A stretch of 64,000 bases of DNA, taken from contig JAQSYI010000062.1 of assembly GCA_029256185.1 (NCBI GenBank), positions 26,658 to 90,657 on the forward strand, read 5' to 3'. The notes under the pieces are model-generated. The model worked only from the letters and a program-made list of their open reading frames with translations. It ran no database searches and was not told the origin of the DNA. Below, piece after piece: positions 1 to 8,327 of the stretch. This stretch comes from Paenibacillaceae bacterium. Lineage in GTDB: Bacteria; Bacillota; Bacilli; Paenibacillales; NBRC-103111. Both the position numbers and the translations under genes were made by a program. Each line of letters opens with the position of its first letter. Position 1 is the stretch's first letter.

Positions 1-56
1 CATTCAACGTTTCACGGGGACTGGTGGCCATCTTGTTGAAGCTCATTATATAGTGA

Positions 57-71
57 GATATTATCAATATC
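57..71. promoter_or_regulatory. Dyad upstream of the LysR gene, possible operator
   Basis: GATATT and AATATC form a perfect 6-bp inverted repeat with a 3-base centre in an AT-rich tract about 85 bp before the LysR start. LysR proteins usually bind interrupted dyads near their own promoters, so autoregulation is a reasonable inference. No clear -35/-10 pair was identified. Confidence 0.3.
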
Positions 72-156
72 AAATGCTTATAAATAATGGCTTCCCATAG
101 TTTACAGGAATACCAAGAAGGTATATATTGTGGCTAAGTGTTAGGAGGAATGAAAG

Positions 157-1038
157 ATGGAACTTCGAGTTTTACGTTATTTTTTAACGGTTGCAAGAGA
201 AGAAAGCATTACAGGGGCGGCGAAGGTACTGAATGTTACACAGCCAACCCTTTCAAAACAACTGATGGACTTGGAAGAAGAACTGGGGAAAAAACTGCTT
301 ATACGCGGCAATAGAAGAATCACGCTCACCGAAGAAGGGATGCTGCTTCGTAAACGGGCGCAGGAAATTATGGAGTTGGTGGATAAAACCAAATCAGAAA
401 TTGGCAATGCGGATGAAGTTATCAGCGGAGACATCTACATCGGCGGCGGTGAAACAGATGCAATGCGTCTCATTGCAAAGTTAGTAAAAAAGCTGCAGGT
501 GGAGCATCCGCATATTCAATACCATTTGTATAGTGGGAACGCCGAGGATGTAATGGAACGCTTGGATAAAGGGTTATTGGACTTCGGAGTTATTATTGGG
601 GCGGCAAATATCCAGAAATACGACTATCTGCGTCTTCCGGCGAAAGACACATGGGGCTTGCTGATGAAAGAGAATAGCCCGCTAGCTGTATTGGATAACA
701 TCCGTCCGGAGAATCTGCGGGACATACCGTTGCTATGCTCCAGACAGGCTCTTGCCGGAAATGAATTATCGGGATGGCTCAGGGAGGATTCTGAAAAGCT
801 GAATATTGTGGCGACCTATAATCTGATTTATAACGCCGCTCTCATGGTAGAGGAAGGGATTGGGTATGCGTTGTGTTTGGATAAGCTGGTGAACACAACC
901 AGCATCACGGATCTCTGCTTTAAGCCTCTGGAGCCACGCTTGGAGGCGTCTTTGAATTTGGTCTGGAAAAAGTATCAGGTGTTTTCGAAGGCGGCGGAAA
1001 AGTTTGTTAATATACTGCAACAGAAATCCAACTTATAG
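157..1038 (+). CDS. LysR-family transcriptional regulator
   Basis: This 293-aa protein has the standard LysR plan. A winged helix-turn-helix covers about residues 1-60, with the typical ITGAAKVLNVTQPTLSKQL recognition region, and an effector-binding domain covers about 90-290. The ATG follows a strong AGGAGG with good spacing. LysR proteins act as tetramers that respond to a small molecule and often control a neighbouring gene. The neighbour on the same strand is an MFS transporter that has become a pseudogene, so the regulator may have lost its local target. The gene is visibly richer in A and T than most of the window, as is the MFS remnant. The effector cannot be predicted from sequence. 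Confidence 0.93.
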   Translation: MELRVLRYFLTVAREESITGAAKVLNVTQPTLSKQLMDLEEELGKKLLIRGNRRITLTEEGMLLRKRAQEIMELVDKTKSEIGNADEVISGDIYIGGGETDAMRLIAKLVKKLQVEHPHIQYHLYSGNAEDVMERLDKGLLDFGVIIGAANIQKYDYLRLPAKDTWGLLMKENSPLAVLDNIRPENLRDIPLLCSRQALAGNELSGWLREDSEKLNIVATYNLIYNAALMVEEGIGYALCLDKLVNTTSITDLCFKPLEPRLEASLNLVWKKYQVFSKAAEKFVNILQQKSNL

Positions 1039-1102
1039 TTAGATTGCCAAACGTAAAGGTGCAAATCATCGTTTTGTTAAGGATACATAACCAAGAAATT
1101 AG

Positions 1103-2084
1103 TTGCGTAGTAAACTAATTATGAATCTATTTTTATTTTTGGGATTTCAAATGCTTCTGCCAACTCTGCCCCTCTTTGCAAAATCGTTAAACGGTTCAGA
1201 TGTTGCGCTGGGGTGGATTGTTGGATCAACAACCGTAGCCTCCCTGATCGTCCGTCCGTTCTCCGGAGTTATTATCGATAAAATGGGAAGAAAAGGCATC
1301 CTCATAGCGGGGCTGTTTATCATTATGTTGGTTACTTTAGCTTTCGGGTGGCTGCCATCTGTCGGGGCAATCATTGCCGTCCGCTTTATGCATGGTATCG
1401 GATGGGGAATGGCCAGTACGGCAAGCAGTACGATAGCATCTGATAATATTCCCAAAAACCGCTTCGCAGAAGGAATGGGTTATTTCAGCTTATCCAATAG
1501 TTTAGCCATGGCGCTGGCCCCCAGTGTGGCACTTGCGATATTTGCCGGATATGGATTTAAGCCTATTTCCTTTTTGTCAGCAGGACTTACAGTTGCCGTA
1601 TTGTTATTAGCTTTCTTCATCAGGAATACACATAAAGTGGAACAACAAGAGACAAAATCCAAATTGTCAATTTATGAACGGACTTCTATAACCCCCTCCA
1701 TCATTATGTTTTTTGTCTCTGCCACCTATGGTTCTATTACGGGTTTTCTCGCGCTGTATGCCACTAAGGCTGGAATTCAGAATATAGGCCTATTTTTCGC
1801 TGTTTATGCAACAACTTTGTTGTTGGCAAGACCATTATCAGGAAAACTGACTGACCGTTTTGGCTTTAGTATTACTATGTATCCAGGACTATTGCTGCTG
1901 ACTATTGCCATGCTCCTTTTATCCATAGCAACAACCCTGCCAATATTTTTAGTTTGTGCGGCTGTATATGGTTTGGGATTGGGTTCAGTTCAGAGCATTT
2001 GTTATCATTGCAGCAGTTCTTTATTTTATCTTTTTTACGAGAAAAAGAAATTGGGGCCAACCGAGACTGGGGCAAACCGACTAA
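1103..2084 (+). pseudogene. MFS transporter, internally deleted and frameshifted
   Basis: The first 297 codons, from a TTG at 1103 (an ATG follows at 1121), encode a major facilitator protein. They include the loop motif IIDKMGRKG between helices 2 and 3 and about nine hydrophobic segments. After GLGLGSVQ (about 1993) the reading frame turns hydrophilic. In the next frame, from 1995 to a TAA at 2082-2084, there is a typical last MFS helix and tail (AFVIIAAVLYFIFF, then TRKRNWGQPRL). The simplest reading is a deletion of roughly 65-75 codons, covering about helices 10 and 11, with a frame change at the join. A continuous frame does run on to 2239, but its last part is translated repeat DNA. 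The product is unlikely to transport anything. The upstream LysR regulator may once have controlled it. Confidence 0.75.
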
Positions 2085-2210
2085 CTGCAAAAATACGGTT
2101 TTTTCCGCTACGCAGGAGGAAAACACAGGCACAGCCTGCAAAAATACAGGTTTTCGGGGCTCTAGGAGGGGAAGGAAGGGAAACTGGGTTTACTGCCTGT
2201 ATTTTTGCAG
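2085..2210 (+). repeat. 126-bp dispersed repeat, copy 1
   Basis: The element starts one base after the MFS pseudogene stop. It holds the 12-mer CTGCAAAAATAC at 2085-2096 and again at 2136-2147, and its inverse GTATTTTTGCAG at 2199-2210. The second and third boxes lie within a 15-bp perfect inverted repeat (2136-2150 with 2196-2210) around a 45-base loop. The copy at 63853-63978 has the same box order and identical distances of 51 and 63 bases. Function is unknown. Confidence 0.8.
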
Positions 2211-2431
2211 TCCTCGGTATGTGGTTTTACTTTCCATAGCGCCCCCAAGAATACCGTAAGCTACGACACTTCCCCGAACAGATGCAGAGCATGAGGGCGG
2301 AGTATCCAACTTGACTAGAAGGAAAGGTTCGGTTAAGCTTTATATTAGTAAATAAGTAATTTAGTAAATTAGTAAACTGTTGAGCGGTAAAATTGCAAAC
2401 TGAAATGAACTCATACTGGAGGACTGCTGTT

Positions 2432-2911
2432 ATGAAAATACCGACTTCGCTTAAGCATAAACCGGTGATTGTATCGGAGAATTATGAGAACGTGGACGGG
2501 CGGTATGTGAATCATTCGGATGCGAAGGGACTTTCTCTGGGCCTGGCCCAATGGAATGACCGGGGGAAGGTGGATATCTCCGCCAAGGTCTGGCGGTATA
2601 CCGGGGAGAAGTGGTCCCGGCAATCCGAAGAGTTGCCGTTGCACCGGGTGCTGGATCTGGCTATTCTGGTCAGCCGTTCTCTGCTTCATTTCCGGGAGGC
2701 TTACCGTTACGAGCATCTGTATGATCCCGCTAATCCCGTGATTGATAAGGTAGGGCTGCAAGGAGCAGCGATGACGCTATCGGTCTGCACGGATAATGAG
2801 AGGATTCAGGAGGATATCCGCTTGTTCAGCCAGGCGCTTTCGGAGGATGATGAATTGATCGGCGAGCGTCTGGCCGTATTATCGCGAATTTTGCGGGAAA
2901 TGGGATATTGA
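2432..2911 (+). CDS. Conserved hypothetical protein, DUF6530-like
   Basis: The start is placed at the ATG of MKIPTSLKHKPV because GGAGG precedes it by about 9 bases. An upstream TTG at 2393 in the same frame has no ribosome binding site. The 159-aa soluble protein has the conserved core DAKGLSLGLAQWNDRGK followed by VDISAKVWRYTGEKWSRQSEE, which I recall from the DUF6530 family of Bacilli. No catalytic motif or membrane segment is visible, and the function is unknown. The next gene starts 13 bases after the stop, so the two are probably co-transcribed. The gene follows a region with four closely spaced TAGTAAA-like repeats (about 2343-2378) that could be regulatory. Confidence 0.8.
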   Translation: MKIPTSLKHKPVIVSENYENVDGRYVNHSDAKGLSLGLAQWNDRGKVDISAKVWRYTGEKWSRQSEELPLHRVLDLAILVSRSLLHFREAYRYEHLYDPANPVIDKVGLQGAAMTLSVCTDNERIQEDIRLFSQALSEDDELIGERLAVLSRILREMGY

Positions 2912-2924
2912 GGAGGAAGCTTTG

Positions 2925-3317
2925 ATGTCATTGGACAGGGATAAGAAAAAGGAGATTGCCACGGCCTACAAGCAGACTTTCCGGCGGATGGGCATTTACC
3001 AGATCAGGAATGCGCAGAATGGAAAAATATTTGTGGACGGCAGCATGGATTTGGACGGATCGCGCAACCGGCTGGAGTTTCAGAGGCAGACGAATATGTG
3101 CACGATGTTTGAATTGAAAGCCGATTGGGCCTTATACGGCAAGGACAGCTTTGTATTCGAGGAGTTGGATGAGATCAAGCCGCGGGAGGAAACCCTGAGT
3201 GATCCATCCGAGCTGAAGGCATACAAAGAAGAGGTCAACGAGCTTTTGGAGCTCTGGCTGGAGAAGCTTCAGCCCTATGGCGATCAAGGCTACAATAAGC
3301 CTAAACGGAAGATTTGA
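2925..3317 (+). CDS. GIY-YIG nuclease-family-like small protein
   Basis: The ATG at 2925 lies 8 bases after a perfect AGGAGG, making a 130-aa protein. A TTG three bases upstream is less likely. The segment MGIYQIRNAQNGKIFVDGS resembles the beta-hairpin that gives GIY-YIG nucleases their name: GIY near residue 22, and an FVDGS turn where YIG would be. A conserved Arg and Glu follow (SRNRLEFQ, FEELDEI). Such short Firmicute proteins are usually annotated GIY-YIG family, but this one lacks a textbook YIG and may not cut DNA. It is probably co-transcribed with the preceding gene. Its role is unknown. Confidence 0.75.
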   Translation: MSLDRDKKKEIATAYKQTFRRMGIYQIRNAQNGKIFVDGSMDLDGSRNRLEFQRQTNMCTMFELKADWALYGKDSFVFEELDEIKPREETLSDPSELKAYKEEVNELLELWLEKLQPYGDQGYNKPKRKI

Positions 3318-3478
3318 GCCAGAAGTTTCTATACAAATATGGAAGAAGAGACGCAGCGGCGGATAAATTCATCTTGAAAATCTGGGAGAAACGGTTACAC
3401 TGTAAGGACGGTCAAATATGCCACAGATGTAACACGAGCTTCAAGAAGATGACAACAAGGTGGGTTTAAACGGATATT

Positions 3479-4756
3479 ATGAGGCAATATTTCATGGATA
3501 TGCTCCACTTCTCGAAGGGAGTACGTTGGTTCGTCCTTACGGAAACTATGCTTGGCATTGCCATCGGCTTGTACAGTCTGCTGCTTAATCTGCATCTGCT
3601 TGATCTGGGCTTAAGCGAGGATCAGATCGGCACCATCTCTTCTTTTGGCAGCATCGTGATGGGCGTGGTTGCCATTCCCTGCGGCATGCTGGCCGGGCGG
3701 TTCGGACGCAAACGGCTGCTGGTCCTGGGGCTGGCGCTGATGGCCTGCGGCTATGCCGTATTCGCGGCAGGAGAAGAGCTGGGACTGTTGATACTGGCAC
3801 AATTTCTGCAGGCGGTTGGACTTACTATGCTGGTGACGACGGAAATTCAGCTTCTATACTCCTATAGTAAATCCAGGAAAGAAGAAACCCAAGGCTTCAG
3901 CCTTCTGTTTGCTATTTTCACCCTGTTTATGGGAGTTGGGACTTTGGCCGGTGGATACCTGCCGGGATGGATCGGCGGCTTCAGCACGGGCTACCAGGGG
4001 ACGCTGTTTGTGGCGGCAGGGTTTATGATGGCTGGAGCTATGTGCCGCTGGTTTCTGCTTCCGAAGGAGTCGTTGCCCCCTAAGCCGCTGGAGGGGAAGG
4101 GGGCAGGGAAGCGGCATGCAGCCTTTATCCGGGACGGCAACAAGAGGCGCTGGCGGTTGCCGGGCAAGGCGGTGTGGATTTTCTGCGGGATGAATCTGTT
4201 GATCGGAATAGCTGCAGCCTTCACGGAGCCGTTGCTTAATGTCATAGTCAAGTTCAGGCTGGGCTGGGGCGCTGAGTCCATCTCGCTTCTGCTGACACTA
4301 AACGGATTCGGACAATTCCTAAGCTCTTTTTTGCTGCCGCCTCTGCTGGACCGGTTGGGTTTCCGGATGACTTACCGGCTGGTCTTTGCAGCTAACCTGA
4401 TCACTACGCTCGTCCTGGCCGCGGCCATGCCGGCAGGAATGTTCTCCATCCTGCTGCTTGCCAAGGGCGGAGCCTTCATCATGCTGACCAATATGGTACA
4501 GACGCATTCCATGTCTGTCCTGCCGGAGCAGGAGCGTAATGTCTATGCGGGCTTGCGGCACGTCATCCGCAGCATGGGAGGATCTGCCGCCATTTATCTG
4601 ACAGGCGTGCTCCTGTCCGGCAGGCACTACGGACTGCCGTTCCTGTTCGCCGGATTGGCTGTGGGGGCAGGCTGCGTTTATTATGAAAAATGGGTCAAGC
4701 CTTTGCTTGCTGCAGGTCTTGACGACGCGGAGAAGGGTCAGGGAGCGCGTCCCTAA
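3479..4756 (+). CDS. MFS transporter
   Basis: This 425-aa protein has about twelve hydrophobic segments and the MFS loop signature GMLAGRFGRKRLLVLG between helices 2 and 3, with a basic central loop near residues 195-225. It is a complete single-polypeptide transporter of the inner membrane, but the substrate cannot be read from sequence. The start at 3479 has a weak ribosome binding site. An in-frame ATG at 3494, preceded by GAGG at 9 bases, is an equally good start and would remove five residues. The 3' end overlaps the convergent exonuclease gene by 4 bp. It is separate in sequence from the MFS pseudogene at 1103. Confidence 0.9.
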   Translation: MRQYFMDMLHFSKGVRWFVLTETMLGIAIGLYSLLLNLHLLDLGLSEDQIGTISSFGSIVMGVVAIPCGMLAGRFGRKRLLVLGLALMACGYAVFAAGEELGLLILAQFLQAVGLTMLVTTEIQLLYSYSKSRKEETQGFSLLFAIFTLFMGVGTLAGGYLPGWIGGFSTGYQGTLFVAAGFMMAGAMCRWFLLPKESLPPKPLEGKGAGKRHAAFIRDGNKRRWRLPGKAVWIFCGMNLLIGIAAAFTEPLLNVIVKFRLGWGAESISLLLTLNGFGQFLSSFLLPPLLDRLGFRMTYRLVFAANLITTLVLAAAMPAGMFSILLLAKGGAFIMLTNMVQTHSMSVLPEQERNVYAGLRHVIRSMGGSAAIYLTGVLLSGRHYGLPFLFAGLAVGAGCVYYEKWVKPLLAAGLDDAEKGQGARP

Positions 4757-5424
4757 CCCTTCTTTTCCATGGAACGGAGCAGTTCTGCCAAATTACCCAG
4801 AGGAAGATTCGGCTCATTGTCTCCCGTTTCATAAACGGTATGTGTGGTGTAGATGGATTCGTCCGCGGCATTGTTCTCTGTCAGGGTGAAATCCAAGAAG
4901 GCGGCAATAAATACCTTGGCTGTGTTCAAGGCGTCATCCACCGCACGGTGATGGGCCCCCTCGAAGCTGATCTCCAGCAGCTCCAGCGCTTTCTTCAGCC
5001 CGATCTGACGGTATGTTTCGGTGCTCCGCTTGCGGGAGAACTGCTTCTGGATATCGTTATGGTTGCGGATCCAGTCCAGCGGCAGCTTATGCTCATTGCA
5101 GCTCTTGACCAACTGGTACTTGTCATCCGGCCCCCAGGCGCACAGATAGTAAGGTTCCTCACCGATCCAGGTCCGGAATGCTTCGATTGCCGCAGGCAGC
5201 AAAGGCGCCCCCAGAATATCCTGATGGGTAATTCCGGTGAAGGCCGTCGTATGCTGGGTGAAGGAGGAGTCTCTTAGAGGCTTGACGAAGGATTGGAAGG
5301 TATCTGCAATGGCCAGCTTGCCTTCTGATTCCTTGACCCGGACCGCCCCGATCTCTATGATCTCTGCGAGCCATTCTTGCTTCCGGATAACCGTAAATTC
5401 CAAATCGTAAATAATATAATTCAT
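4753..5424 (-). CDS. DEDDh 3'-5' exonuclease, KapD-like
   Basis: The start is placed at MNYIIYDLEFT (223 aa). GGAGG lies just before this ATG, although very close, and the protein fold begins there. The frame stays open upstream but that part has no family character. The DEDDh exonuclease residues are all present: D7 and E9 in YDLEF, D100 or D101 in GPDDKY, and H159 with D164 in HRAVDDA. The family includes the sporulation inhibitor KapD of Bacillus and RNase T-like enzymes that trim RNA or DNA 3' ends. A KapD-like role is inference. The gene is convergent with the MFS gene and has no obvious operon partner. Confidence 0.88.
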   Translation of the reverse strand: MNYIIYDLEFTVIRKQEWLAEIIEIGAVRVKESEGKLAIADTFQSFVKPLRDSSFTQHTTAFTGITHQDILGAPLLPAAIEAFRTWIGEEPYYLCAWGPDDKYQLVKSCNEHKLPLDWIRNHNDIQKQFSRKRSTETYRQIGLKKALELLEISFEGAHHRAVDDALNTAKVFIAAFLDFTLTENNAADESIYTTHTVYETGDNEPNLPLGNLAELLRSMEKKG

Positions 5425-5620
5425 TCCTCCAGGCCCCTTACCCCCATATGGATTTTGTCTAATCACGTGCTTATTGTAATACGAAAGCGGGCGGCTTACA
5501 AGGATCCGCAGAATTATGCCATTGCGCCCCGGATTGACGCAGGCCTTGCCAGCTTTACAAAGTGCTGTTAGAAAGCGCTCTCTTTTCACACAAAATACAT
5601 GTTTGCTTGACATAATTCCC

Positions 5621-5649
5621 TTGCTTAATTGACCGGGGGTTATTATAGT
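5621..5649 (+). promoter_or_regulatory. Candidate sigma-A promoter of the permease
   Basis: TTGCTT (5621-5626) and TATAGT (5644-5649) are separated by 17 bases, about 60 bp before the GTG start of the permease. A second TTGACA at 5607 has no matching -10 box. No T-box or other structured leader was seen. Confidence 0.45.
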
Positions 5650-5710
5650 AGGGAATGGTTTGATTTTCGCACTTTAATCATGCAGCGTATAAACGCGGGG
5701 GTCGTCTTTT

Positions 5711-7111
5711 GTGAAAAATCAGCAGTTGGGTGTTTGGTTGTTAACAGCATTGGTTGTGGGCAATATGGTAGGCTCGGGCATCTTTATGCTGCCGCGGTCG
5801 CTTGCTGAAATCGCAAGTCCGGGAGGAACGCTCCTGGCTTGGACAGTAACCGGCGCCGGGGTGCTGATGCTCGCTCTTGTGTTCGGCAATTTGGCTATCC
5901 GCAGGCCGGATTTGGCAGGGGGGATACAACTCTATGCCAAATCTCTGTTCCGTGAAGGCTCTTCCACATCCAGATTCGCAGGCTACACGGTGGCTTGGGG
6001 GTACTGGGTGGCGAACTGGACCGGCAACGTAGCGATCATAACCACCTTTGCAAGCTACCTGTCCACCTTTTTCCCGTCGATGACCAGTTCCAGAGAACTG
6101 TTCATTATAGGCGGAGCCCGGATTACATTGGGCAATGTCCTGACCTTTGCGGTATGCTCGGTTCTGCTGTGGGGCATGCATGCCATTATTCTCCGGGGGA
6201 TTCAAGGGGCGGGCAGACTGAACTTTGCAGCCACTGCAGCCAAGGTGGCCGGTTTTCTGTTCTTTATTATTGTAAGCCTGTTCATGTTTGAAAAAAGCAA
6301 TGTCATCCCTTTTGCGGACAATGTCATTGTCGACGGGCAAAGCCTGGGGCTGCTGGGACAAGTGAACGCTGCGGCCGTCGCTACTCTATGGGCTTTTGTG
6401 GGAGTGGAATCGGCGGTAATTTTTTCGTCCAGAGCCAAAAAATCCGTTCACATCAAAGTGGCGACTATTCTCGGGCTGACGATTGCGCTGTTCATCTATA
6501 TGGGCATATCCGCGTTGGTGATGGGCACCCTGCCCCACGCCCAACTGGTGGAATCCCAGAAGCCCTTGGTTGATTCCCTGTCCCATGTCATCGGCAGCTC
6601 CGGCAGCTATCTCATGGCCGGTCTTGGCCTGATCTCGCTTACAGGCTCCACAATCGGCTGGATTCTGTTAAGTTCCGAGGTTCCTTACCAAGCAGCCAGA
6701 CAGAATCTGTTCATTCCCTTTTTCAAAAAAGAAAACAAGCACGGGGCTCCGGTCGTATCCCTTGTCATCACCAATATTTGCGCTCAATTGTTCATTTTCT
6801 CCACGATCTCCGGTCCTATATCCCGGGCATTCTCCTTCGTGACCACGGTGGCAACCCTGTCCTATCTGGTGCCGTACATTCTGGCTTCCGTGTTCCAACT
6901 GAAGCTGGTGCTGACGGGCGAGACTTACCTGCACCAGCGACGGGCCCGGCTGACGGACGGAGCCATCGCCGTTCTGGCGGCCGCGTATTCCTTGTATATT
7001 ATCAAAGTTGGGACCGCCGATCCCAAAACCTTCCTCTTGGGCGTTGGGCTGTTCGTAACCGGGATATTCTTCTGGCCTATGGTGCCCAAGGAAAACCGAC
7101 GGAACCTCTAG
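5711..7111 (+). CDS. APC-family amino acid permease
   Basis: This 466-aa protein starts at a GTG and has about twelve to thirteen membrane segments. Near the N-terminus is the motif NMVGSGIFMLP, the signature of the amino acid-polyamine-organocation superfamily, where the unwound helix 1 contacts the substrate. A conserved WAFVGVESAVIFSSRAK segment at about residues 228-244 is typical of the basic amino acid/polyamine antiporter branch, which includes arginine/ornithine exchangers. It would exchange or import an amino acid across the inner membrane, but the exact substrate is unknown. It is a single-gene unit with its own candidate promoter at 5621 and a clear terminator at 7129. Confidence 0.9.
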   Translation: MKNQQLGVWLLTALVVGNMVGSGIFMLPRSLAEIASPGGTLLAWTVTGAGVLMLALVFGNLAIRRPDLAGGIQLYAKSLFREGSSTSRFAGYTVAWGYWVANWTGNVAIITTFASYLSTFFPSMTSSRELFIIGGARITLGNVLTFAVCSVLLWGMHAIILRGIQGAGRLNFAATAAKVAGFLFFIIVSLFMFEKSNVIPFADNVIVDGQSLGLLGQVNAAAVATLWAFVGVESAVIFSSRAKKSVHIKVATILGLTIALFIYMGISALVMGTLPHAQLVESQKPLVDSLSHVIGSSGSYLMAGLGLISLTGSTIGWILLSSEVPYQAARQNLFIPFFKKENKHGAPVVSLVITNICAQLFIFSTISGPISRAFSFVTTVATLSYLVPYILASVFQLKLVLTGETYLHQRRARLTDGAIAVLAAAYSLYIIKVGTADPKTFLLGVGLFVTGIFFWPMVPKENRRNL

Positions 7112-7128
7112 ATTCATAGCTGTTGAGG

Positions 7129-7164
7129 AAGCCGTCCGGAACATGCTCCGGAACGGCTTTTTCC
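7129..7164 (+). terminator. Rho-independent terminator after the permease
   Basis: AAGCCGTCCGGA and TCCGGAACGGCTT pair into a long GC-rich stem with a short CATGC-type loop, followed directly by a run of T. Confidence 0.8.
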
Positions 7165-7333
7165 TATGCGTCCGCCGCGGTCTGTTCCGGGTGACACAGC
7201 ACGGTAAGAGGGTACCGTTCCAGCAGGTTCCTCGCTGCCAGGGACGCAAACCGGCACATACTAGCAGAGACAAGCCGGTCAGGCCGCATGATGAAGGCCG
7301 CCGGCAAACAGTCAATCCGGAGGAGGAAGACGG

Positions 7334-7465
7334 GTGGACAGCACCGAACAATTCATCAATAAGCTCCACGAGACCCAAGCCAAGGATGAGCGCAACCGCC
7401 AAAAGAATACCAAGGGCCAGCCTTCCAAGAAGCTGCCGAATAAGCAGCATACCAGAAATCCGTAA
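7334..7465 (+). CDS. DUF4023 small protein
   Basis: A 43-aa basic, polar protein begins at a GTG placed 7 bases after a perfect AGGAGG. It contains the two halves that mark DUF4023: FINKLHETQAKDERN near the N-terminus and PSKKLPNKQH near the C-terminus. The family is found in Bacilli and has no known function. The next small gene starts 31 bases later with its own strong ribosome binding site, and a terminator follows both, so the two form a small-protein operon. No membrane segment or Cys is present. Confidence 0.85.
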   Translation: MDSTEQFINKLHETQAKDERNRQKNTKGQPSKKLPNKQHTRNP

Positions 7466-7496
7466 TTGCCTGACGGAGAAATGGAGGTGAATATTT

Positions 7497-7637
7497 GTGG
7501 AGAAAATACCGGTAAACCGCAGCCGCATTGTTGCAGAAAACAAGTTTGATGCTGAGCAAATCACGGTAAAATCTGCAAAGGCGGCAAAATGGGCTCCTTC
7601 TCTTAACAAAATTCCCAAACAAAACAATCCCCAGTAA
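7497..7637 (+). CDS. Unknown 46-aa small protein
   Basis: A GTG start lies 8 bases after GGAGGTGA, one of the best ribosome binding sites in the window. The 46-aa product begins MEKIPVNRSRIVAENKF and ends NKIPKQNNPQ. It is rich in Lys, Asn and Ala, has one Trp and no Cys, and contains no membrane helix. I do not recognise a family. The strong initiation site, the tight spacing to the DUF4023 gene and the terminator 15 bases after the stop all support a real gene. The small, soluble, basic composition would fit a spore-core or stress protein, but that is only a guess. Confidence 0.65.
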   Translation: MEKIPVNRSRIVAENKFDAEQITVKSAKAAKWAPSLNKIPKQNNPQ

Positions 7638-7651
7638 TACCAGCCATTATC

Positions 7652-7687
7652 CCCCGCTGTAGCGTTCCGGCGCAAGCGGGGTTTTTT
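7652..7687 (+). terminator. Rho-independent terminator after the small-protein pair
   Basis: CCCCGCT pairs with AGCGGGG around a loop of about 16 bases, followed by six T. Confidence 0.85.
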
Positions 7688-7731
7688 GCAGCATAAAAAG
7701 GTCTGCCGCAGTCCGGAATCCTTGCCGCGAA

Positions 7732-8091
7732 TCAGCTGGCCGGAGGCAAGTGCTTGAGCTCCTGTGAAATGAGATAGCGGTGCAGCGCATATTCGATGAA
7801 GGTAAGCAGCAGCCCTGCGGATACGGCAGAAATCAGCGTTACGGTTGCGTTGCGGAGATACGCCGCCAGGATGGAGATAAGCATTGTGAACAGCGGCCAA
7901 TCAAGCACCGTGTTGAACCAGAGCATGCCCGGACGCAGAAAGACTTGTTCCACGAGGGTGCCCACTCCTGCCAGCACCAATCCCAGCAGAATGATCTGAA
8001 ACCAGCTGCCGAACTCCAGACCGTCAAACAGAGCAGCGCTGAGCCGGAGCGCCAATGGATAAACGATAATTTTGAACAGAAAGCTGAACAT
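7732..8091 (-). CDS. DUF2512-like four-helix membrane protein
   Basis: The start is placed at MFSFLFKIIVYPLAL (119 aa), where membrane-protein character begins. A purine-rich AGGGTGTG lies about 10 bases upstream. The frame is open for 19 more residues, but that stretch is unlike the family. Four hydrophobic segments cover nearly the whole length, with short hydrophilic turns such as LEFGSW and EQVFLRPG. The pattern matches the small DUF2512 (YndM-type) membrane proteins of spore formers, whose function is unknown. It stands alone, convergent to the small-protein operon. Confidence 0.75.
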   Translation of the reverse strand: MFSFLFKIIVYPLALRLSAALFDGLEFGSWFQIILLGLVLAGVGTLVEQVFLRPGMLWFNTVLDWPLFTMLISILAAYLRNATVTLISAVSAGLLLTFIEYALHRYLISQELKHLPPAS

Positions 8092-8327
8092 CTGCCAGCA
8101 CACCCTTTCCTGTTTCGTGCCAAGCGGCGAGAAGCCGCTCCTATGCATAGGATTGGATTTATCCAGTGCTTTCTATACAGCTGTCATCTGCCCGTCCTGC
8201 TGTTTTTTTTGGGCTTAGGCTGCATGCCGCTTTCATGGTTTTTTGGAGGCAAACCTGATACAATAGGGGAAAATCACTGCTGTTTCCAGGCAAGTACGAA
8301 CATAATGGAGCTTTTGGGTGGGATAAA

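Noticed and set aside
1954..2259. 101-aa open frame over the end of the MFS gene
   Set aside because: It is made of the out-of-frame MFS end plus the dispersed repeat, and is not an independent gene.
5425..5710. T-box leader before the amino acid permease
   Set aside because: No T-box sequence or specifier stem was seen. Only a simple promoter is visible.
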